Source of the DNA: Lucinisca nassula
Lineage: Eukaryota; Mollusca; Bivalvia; Lucinida; Lucinidae
DNA: 64,000 bases
Reading direction: 5' to 3'
Assembly (NCBI GenBank): GCA_963580285.1
Contig: OY757011.1
Location: 121,861,846 to 121,925,845, forward strand
Below the pieces are notes generated by a model. That model did not search any database. It was not told where the DNA came from and was given only the letters and a program-made list of their open reading frames with translations. The position numbers and the translations under genes were made by a program. Of this stretch, positions 11,101-20,100 are shown in pieces (the first letter of the stretch is position 1; every line of letters starts with the position of its first letter).

Positions 11101-14100
11101 AACCTGACAAGCCTAAAGTTTTGAAATGGGCTCATGCTATACATGTATATAAGGAGGAAGATTCCATTTGGTACACAAAGGGTTAAACATTGTAAACCGG
11201 AAGTCACAAAAGTTGTCCATCAGGTTAAGAAGTCTTTGTAATGAACATCCCTGAAAAACCCTGTTTGTGTAGAGAAAAGTGGGGTTTACAGTGTTAAACA
11301 TTATTTTCCTTATTTTTGCTCAAAAGCATAAATTGTGGGTGCTCAGTAAGGCAGTTCGCATGAGCACCAGCAGTCTATATGTTTGGAATAGAAACAAGTA
11401 GTATATCAAAACTTTTCATCTGAAAAATTCTAGTCCTTGAATTATGAAAGCTGTCATTTTAGCACATGTTAAGTTATGATAATGTCTTGATCTTGTAAAG
11501 TGGCAGAAAATCTCAGCTGTGTCCATTCACCATAAAGTATTACACGAGCTGGGCATCACGAAAACAGGCTCATATAATTCTGACCCCTTCGAACCCCATT
11601 TTTATGTCCCCGGTAGCTATAGCGGGGACATATTGTTTTTGCCCTTTTTGTTTGTTTGTTGATTTGTACGTGGTTAACTGGCCATAACTTTTGAACCGTT
11701 TGAGATAGAGCTTTCATATTTGGCCTGAAGGTTCCTTGTGACAAAACCTTCACATTCATGCAAAAAAATTTGACCTTTGACCTTGACCTTTGACCTACTT
11801 AAATGAAAAAAATAACATTGGTCATAACTTTTGAACCACTTGAGATACAGCCTTCATATTTAGCATGTATATTCCTTGTGACAAAAGCTTTACATTCATG
11901 CAAAAAAATTTGACCTTGACCTTTGACCTACTTAAAATTAAAAAAATAACATTTTGTTCATAACTTTTGAATGGTTTGAGATAGAGCCTTCATATCTTGC
12001 ATGTAGGTTCCTTGTGACAAGAGCTTTACATTCACACAAAAAAAAAAATGACCTGTGACCTTGAACTTTGACCTACATAAAAGAAAAAGTTAACATTGGT
12101 CATAACTTTTGAACCGTTTGAGATACAGCCTTCATATTTAGCATGTATGTTCCTTGTGGCAAACGCTTTACATTCATGCAAAAAATTTTGACCTGTGACC
12201 TTGAACTTGACCTACTTAAAATAAAAAATAACATTTTGGTCTTAACTTTTGAACGGTTTGAGATTGAGCCTTCATATTTTGCATGTACATGTAGGTTCCT
12301 TGTGACAAGAGCTTTACATTTACACAAAACAATTTGACCTGTGACCTACATAAAAGAAAAAGTTAACATTGGTCATAACTTTTGAACCACTTGAGATAGA
12401 GCCTTCATATTTAGCATGTAGGTTCCTTGTGGCAAACACTTTACATTCATGCAAAAATTGTGACCTGTGACCTTGACCTTTGACCTACTTAAAAAAAAAA
12501 AAAACAGTTTTGGTCATAACTTTCGAACCGTTTGGGATAGAGCTTTCATATTTGGCATGTAGGTTCCCTCTGATTAGAGCTTTTCATTCATGCAACATGT
12601 TTGGACCATGACCTTGACCTTTGACCTACTTAAAAGAAAAAATAAAATTGTTCATAACTTTTGAACCATTTAAGATAGAGCCTTAATATTTGGCATGTAG
12701 GTTCCTTGTGACAAGAGCTTAACATTCATGCAATTTTTTTTGACCTGTGATCTTGACCTACTTTAAAGAAAAAATATTATTGTTCATAACTTTTGAACCG
12801 TTTAAGATAGAGCTTTCATATTTGGCATGTAAGTTTCTTGTGTCAAGGGCTTCCCACACAAACAAAAATCTTGAATTGTGAGCAACTTTGAATAAACTAG
12901 AAAAAGTGTCCATAGGACACGGATGCCCCCGCCAAATGCCATTCATGAAATGGTTTACTATATGGAACTAAATCAAGGGCAGATAATTCAAAAACCAAAA
13001 ATGCAAAAGTTGTCTGCCTTGTTCATGACACATCGTCTCAGTGTGATGAATGCACCTGTGAAGTTTCATGAATATATTCCATACGGTTTAGGAGTTATGG
13101 CCCGGACACGGTTTACTATATGGAACTAAGTCAAGGGCAGATAATTCAAAAACCAAAAATGCAAGAGTTGTCTTCCTTGTTCATGACACATCGTCTCAGT
13201 GCGATGAATGCACTTGTGAAGTTTCATGAATATATTCCATACGGTTTAGGAGTTATGGCCCGGACACAGTTTACTATATGGAACTAAGTCAAGGGCAGAT
13301 AATTCAAAAACCAAAAATGCAAGTGTTGTCTTCCTTGTTCATGACACGTCATCTCAGTGTGATGAATGCACCTGTGAAGTTTCATGAATATATTCCATAC
13401 GGTTTAGGAGTTATGGTCCGGACACGGTTTACTATATGGAACTAAGTCAAGGGCAGGTAATTCAAAAACCAAAAATGCAAGAGTTGTCTTCCTTGTTCAT
13501 GACACATTGTCTCAGTGTGATGAATGCACCTGTGAAGTTTCATGAATATATTCCATATGGTTTAGGAGTTTTGGCCGGGGCATGGTTTACTATATGGAAC
13601 TAAATCAAGGGCAGCTAATTCAAAAACCAAAAATGCAAGAGTTGCTTCCTTGTTCATGACACATTGTCTCAGTGTGATGAATGCACCTGTGAAGTTTCAT
13701 GAATATATTCCATACGGTTTAGGAGTTATGGCCTGAACACGATGTCGGGATGGATGGACAAACGGAGGAACGGATGGACAGGGGTAACACTTAATGTCCT
13801 TTCCACCATTCTTCGAATGGCGGGGGCATAAAAATGACCATGTCTGGGGACATAAATTATTCGTGTTTCACAAACACATCTTGTTATATAGTAAAACTTG
13901 GGTTTAAAGGGTATACATTGTTTCTCTTATTTCTGCTCAAAAACATAGATTGTGGCTACTCATTAGAACCGCCTCAACAAGGGGATTCTAAAGAGTAAAT
14001 TAAATCTATGGTCTGCTCAAAAACATAGATTGTGGCTACTCATTAGAACCGCCTCAACAAAGCGGTTCTAAAGAGTACACACAATCTATGTTTTGAGCAG

Positions 14101-17100
14101 AAACTTGAATAATATTGGATTTATTCTTGGAAAACTTAATTTTTGGTGATAAAATTTTATCAATTGCAGTGTATTTGAATTGGCATGTTTTCATAATTTG
14201 GCACAGCATTAATTACCTGTAAGACGACGGGTGTACAATACCCAGAGAATCAGATCATCAGCATTTAATTACAGTGAAATTCCACTATCAAGACCACATT
14301 AAATAAATACTTGTGCTTTTAAAAACTTATTCTTTTTCCTATGTGGTTTCTGCATCCAGTGTACTCTGGTAAGAGACCACCTTGGGAAGTCGGGACCGTT
14401 CAAAAGTGGTCTTAATAGTTCCAAAGGTGGTCTCAACATAGGAAAGTTACAGTCAATTCAGAGCCTCACCCTACATGAATAACTAGACACAGTATCTACC
14501 ATTGACTTAACAGCAAAGATTGATGGCTGTGTGGCTATCCATGAAAGCTGACAAAAACTAGAACTGTCAGAGGATCTGACTATAGCCCCGCTATAGCTCT
14601 ATCAGAAAAGAAAAATACAAGAAAAAAAACGTTTATAGCTTTCAGCCTCTAATTAAAGGTGGTAAAAAGGCAATCCAGAGTTATGGTTCATGTGCTCTGC
14701 ACATCATCTCATGGTGCTTTACATTTGTGTGAAGTTTCATGAAACAATCTCAAACAGTTTTTGCGTTATAGAGCGGACAAGGTTAAAATTGCCATTTTTG
14801 TCGCACCTGCTTTAGCAGGAAGACATAGGCGTGCAAGTTTCCATCCATCAGGTTGTCCATCCCTCCGGTCATCCATCTTTCCATCAACATTTTACACTGG
14901 GTGTCTTGTCATCGCAACTCCTCCCACAGTTTCATACCGATTATTTTGAAACTTTGTGTGTTTTTGCCATGGTATTAGGATGCGCATGTGGTTTGGACTT
15001 TATCTTTGGATCAATTTTTGTCACTTTTTCCACATTGTGAACTTAGTCATTTTTAACCTTCAATTGATATATGATAGGTACCTCTTGTCATCGCAACTCC
15101 TCTTGCAGTTTTATACTGATCATTTTGAAACTTTGCATGTGCTTTTTTGCCATGGTATGAGGATGTGCATGTGGTTTCGACATAATTCTCAGTATATTTT
15201 TTTTTGCACATTGTGAACTTAGCCATTGATATACGATAGGTACCTCTTGCCATCGCAACTCCTCTTACAATTTTATATCGATCATTTTGAAACTGCTATG
15301 GTATGAGGATGTGCAAGGGGTTCGGACTTAAGCTTCGGATCAATTTTTATCACTTTTTCCACATTGTGAACTTAGTCATTTTTAACCTTCGATTGATATA
15401 TGAAAGTACCCCTTGTCATCGCAACTCCTCTTACAGTTTTATACTGATAATTTTGAAACTTCACATGTGCTTTTGCCATATGGTATGAGAATGTGCATGT
15501 GGTTTCGGCATAATTCTCAGAATATTTTTTTTCACTTTTTGCGCATTGTGAACTTAGTCATTTTAAGCTTCAATTGATATAAGATAGGTACCTCTTGTCA
15601 TCGCAACTCCTCTTACAGTTTTATACTGATCATTTTGAAACTTAGCCTGTGTTTTCTACATGATATGAGGATGTTCATGTGCTTTGAATATAATTCTTGG
15701 ATCATTTTAGTTCATTTAATCACATTGTGAACTTATAGTCGGTTTTTTCCTCACATATTTAAGCTATGGATTCTTCTCAAAGCCCTATATTCATTTCTTC
15801 TGTCATAAATAAACTTTTATTTTTTTGTGGGGAGCAGGTGCGACATCAACTTCACCGAAGTTGAATCTCTGGTTCAATGTTCAAAGGGCAATAACTCCAA
15901 AAGTAGGCAATCCAGAGCTATAGTTCATGCGCTCTGCACATCTTCTCGTAGTGCTTTACATTTGTGTGAAGTTTCATGAAAATACCTCAAACGTTTTTTT
16001 AGTTATGGAGCAGACAAGGTTAATATTGTCATTTTTCAATGTTCAAAGGGCAATAACTCCAAAAGTAGGCAATCCAGAGTTATGTATCATGCCCTCTGCA
16101 CATTGTCTCAAAGTGTTTTACATTTGTGTGAAGTTTCATGAAAATACCTCAAAGGTTTTTGAGTTATCATGAATAACGGAATTACAGTTGCCATTTTTCA
16201 ATGTTAGTTTAGTTTATACTACCGTATTCGCCCTTATTACCGCACATGCTCCTATAAGCGCACACCAAAGCTATTTTTGAGAAGTAAATGCATAAGCGCA
16301 CACTTTACAGTAACCTCCCCTTGAAGCTCTCACAGTAAATCTATAAAAACTTACCGTTATTTCTTCAATAGTGAATTTCCGTCCCATCAAATATCAGTAT
16401 GCTTCATCTCAGAAGATCAAGTGTGCGCTAATTAGGTAGATTTTTCACCCTGATTTTTTTACATGATTTTGGAAAAACTAAGAGCACAGTGCGGTAACTA
16501 GGGCAAATAGGGTAAATTATTTTAGTTAGATTGCGATGAAAGCTTCAAGCTTATTGAATCACTCACGAACACTCATTCCGGGTGTTTTCACAATGTTCAA
16601 AGGGCAATAACTCCAAAAGTAGGCAATCCAGAGTTATGGTTCATGCACTCTGCACATCGTCTCATAGTGCTTTACATTTGTGTGAGTTATCATGAATAAC
16701 AGAATTACGGAATCACAGAAGGACAAGGCCAATCCAATATGGTATCCACTTTTTCAAAGCGGGGCTATAATAATCAGTCTTGGACCGACGAACCAGCATT
16801 TTCTTGAGCACTGCTGATAAGTTATCCGAATAATTGTTGTACCCTGGCTTAAAAATTATGGCATTGCCATTCTTAAGATCTTCAAATAGCTACATAATTT
16901 AAAAGAAATATTTTGCCTCTTTTATATTGCCAATCATCATAGCTGCACGATCTAAGGTTTAACTTGTATATGCCTAGCAACCCTTTTCTGGCACATTGGC
17001 AAACAATGCAGACCCTAGATCTGATGCTGCAGAATGTGGCGTCTGATCTGGGTCTACACTGTTTGCTGAAAGAACATTCATTTTTGTAAAATATGCCACA

Positions 17101-20100
17101 ATTAAAAACAAGCCTGACATCCCCTGTAATTTGAAATGGACCACTCCAAACATGGTAAGTGGACAATTCCAGTGTCATATATGGGTTAATGAGGTTAGTT
17201 CTTTATATACGACTTTTCCTTTTTTTTCATGATAAAAACATATGAAGTGATTCATTTAAATTTTTTTCTGACAATAATTAAGCAAACAATCCATATTTAT
17301 CATTAATTGCAACTAAAATGTTCTAGTTGAAATGTAAAACATCACAAAAACACGCCTATGTTATATTGACCCCCATAAACCCCACTTTTATAAAGTAAAA
17401 CTAGGGTTTACAGGGGTATATATTATTTTCTTATTTCTGCTCAAAAACATAGATTGTGGGTACTCGTTAGAACCGCCATGTTGAGGCGGTTCTAACAAGT
17501 ACATGTACCAGTCTATGTTTCGAGCAGAAATACAGAAAAAATCAGATGTTTTTATCTGAAAATTTTCATTTTTTGATGGTTAAACTTCCAATGTATTTTA
17601 ATAGGCATGTTTGTAATGTTTGTATTGGAGTTTTAACGACCCTGTAAACACTATTTAGGTCATTTTTGAACCGGTCAGTTTACCTATCCACACTTTTCCT
17701 GGGCAGGCTTATACGTAAGCGGTTAACCAGAACAGTGCACATTCTTTCGCCAGAAACTGATAACTGCCTTTCTTGAATCAGCGGAAGGGAGAGAATGATC
17801 ATATTAAAGATTTCATGATCGTTTTGGTAATGTAACAAGATGTGTTTGTGAAACACTGATGTCCCCGGACAGCGCATGTTAAATATGAAAGCAGGATCAC
17901 TAAGCAGTCGAAAGGTATGGCCAATGTTCAAGTCTTAAAAAGTAGGGCAAGGTCACAAAGTAAAAAATTATGGGATTGTTTGAAAGGTCTTGTGACACAG
18001 AATGCACATGTGAAATATGAAAGCCCTAACACTTACAATCAAAAGTTATGGCCAATGTTAAAGTTTTCAAAAAGTAGGTGAAAGGTCAAGGTCACGAGGT
18101 CATAAATTATGGTACCACTGGAAAGGTCTTGTGAAAAAGAATGCATATGTGAAATATGAAAGCCCTATCACTTACCAATCGAAAGTTATAGACTATTGTC
18201 TATGTTAAAGTTTTTAAAAAGTAGGTCAAACGTCAAGGTCACGAGGTCAAAATTTATGGTACCACTAGAAAGGTCTTGTGACAAGGAGTGCACATGTGAA
18301 ATATGAAAGCCCTACCAATTACCAATCGAAAGTTATGGCCAATGTTAAAGTTTTTAAAAAGTAGGTCAAATGTCAAGGTCAAGGTAACGAGGTCAAAAAT
18401 TATGGTACCGCTAGAAAGGTCTTGTGACAAGGAAAGCACAATGTGAAATATGAAAGCTCTATCTATTACCAATCGAAAGTTATGGCCAATGTTTCTAAAA
18501 ATTTTGAAAAATGTAGGTCAAACGTCAAGGTCAGGAGGTCGAAAATTATGGTACCACTAGAAAGGTCTTGTGACAAGAAATGCACATGTGAAATATGAAA
18601 GCCCTACCACTTACCAATCGAAAGTTATGGCCAATGTTAAAGTTTTTAAAAAGGTCAAACGTCAAGGTCAAGGTCACGAGGTCAAAAATTATGGTACCCC
18701 AAGAAAGGTCTTGTGACAAGGAGTGCACATGTGAAATACGAAAGCCTTATCACTTACCAATCAAAAGTTATGGCCAATGTTAATGTTTTTAAAAATTTTG
18801 AAAAAAGTAGATCAAAGGTCAAGGTCATGAGATAAAAAATTATGGTACCCCTAGAAAGGTCTTGTGACAAGGAGTCCACATGTGAAATATGAAAGCCTTA
18901 TCACTTACCAATCAAAAGTTATGGCCAATGTTAATGATTTTAAAAATTTTGAAAATAAGTAGATCAAAGGTCAAGGTCACAAGATCAAAAATTATGGTAT
19001 GGTCTTGTGATAAGGTATACACATGTGAAATATGAAAGCTTTATCTATTACCATTCAAAAGTTATGTCCAATGTTAAGGTTTTTGTAGACAGACAAACGG
19101 ACAAAGAGACAGACAGACCAAAAACTATATGCCCCCAAATCTCTTAGATTCCGGGGGCATAAAAATTCAGATTCATATTAGTTTGTGATGGATTATAAAA
19201 TTATTCTACCTTTGTGCATGTATTCAGACATTAGAGTGTCAGACTCCTCATACAAGCCACAGGTTATGATATGTTTTACATGCTAATCTAAGTTTTACAT
19301 GCTCATCTAAGTTGAGCATGATTGATCTTTGTCCTGTTCATACTATAAATATTAAAATGCCAACATCTAAGTTGAGCAGGATTGATTTTTGTCCTGTTCA
19401 TACTGTAAATATTAAAATGCCAATTTAACATACATTGGCATGTTATTACGAATCTATGAGTTGTACAAATATTATTCTCTGCCAATTTGATCATGAAAAA
19501 ACGACACCAGTATTTGTTGGGATTTTAATGTTCATCAAAAGTTCAAATATCATGCTCAAGTTTAGCATGAAAAAAAAAATATCATAATAGTTAGCTGTTT
19601 TGATGTTTACACTCCTCTGCTTAAGTTCAGTTCTTGTTATTAAGATGTTACAAAAGTTTGAGTTCTATCTAAAAATTTTGGTATGCTAACAAAAGGCCCC
19701 TTAAAGTATGCATACACCTCAATTCCTTACTATGCCCTTTCTAAAATTTGAATAAGTTCAATTTGCTTATGTTGTGGTAAAAAATAGCTGGTTGAGTGGT
19801 AAATAGTGTAAACCCTGATGAGACGTCATGTTCTGCAGCATGTCATCTAGGTCTACACTGTTTACACTAATATGTCTGTCCAAATATTTACTGTAAATAG
19901 CCTAAAATAGGATATGCCACTGTTTGTTTTCAGTTAAAACTAACACTTTCAAAGAACATAACTACATGTATTTCTTTTTCAGTTTGTGGTCTGATAATAC
20001 TGGTAGGCACTGGAATTCTGGGACGATTGTTTATTTCTCGAAAGTGGCGAGTCCAGCAAGGCCAGGAACCAGTCCATCATCCAGAAGCTTGCTTCCATAC

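Larger units (their letters stand above)
11605..13885 (+). mobile_element. Satellite-bearing Helitron-like element (ATGTCCCC type)
   Basis: Left end ATGTCCCCGgtagctataGCGGGGACAT is a terminal hairpin. The right end carries GGGGACATAAATTATTC, then the perfect hairpin GTGTTTCACAAACAC (13863-13877) and ATCTTGTT. Both borders are given by the two halves of the MITE it interrupts, inserted in TTTTA|TATAG with no visible duplication. It contains a ~145-bp array and a second inserted element (12896-13834). Non-autonomous. Confidence 0.7.
14640..16700 (+). repeat. ~150-bp satellite units, interrupted
   Basis: Units with 'aggcaatccagagttatggt', 'catagtgctttacatttgtg', 'gtgaagtttcatgaaa' and 'gttcaaagggcaataactcc' occur at about 14650-14799, 15870-16030, 16035-16200 and 16590-16700. 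They form one array split by the inverted-repeat element at 14800-15844 and the MITE at 16220-16514. Confidence 0.75.
5194..19982 (+). other. Intron 1, about 14.8 kb, mostly repeats
   Basis: Phase-1 intron bounded by GTAAGA and a TTTCTTTTTCAG acceptor. Nearly all of it consists of satellite-bearing elements (5663-10702, 11605-13885, 14800-15844, 17834-19166), hairpin MITEs and other short elements, listed separately. No alternative exon is recognised inside it. Confidence 0.75.
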
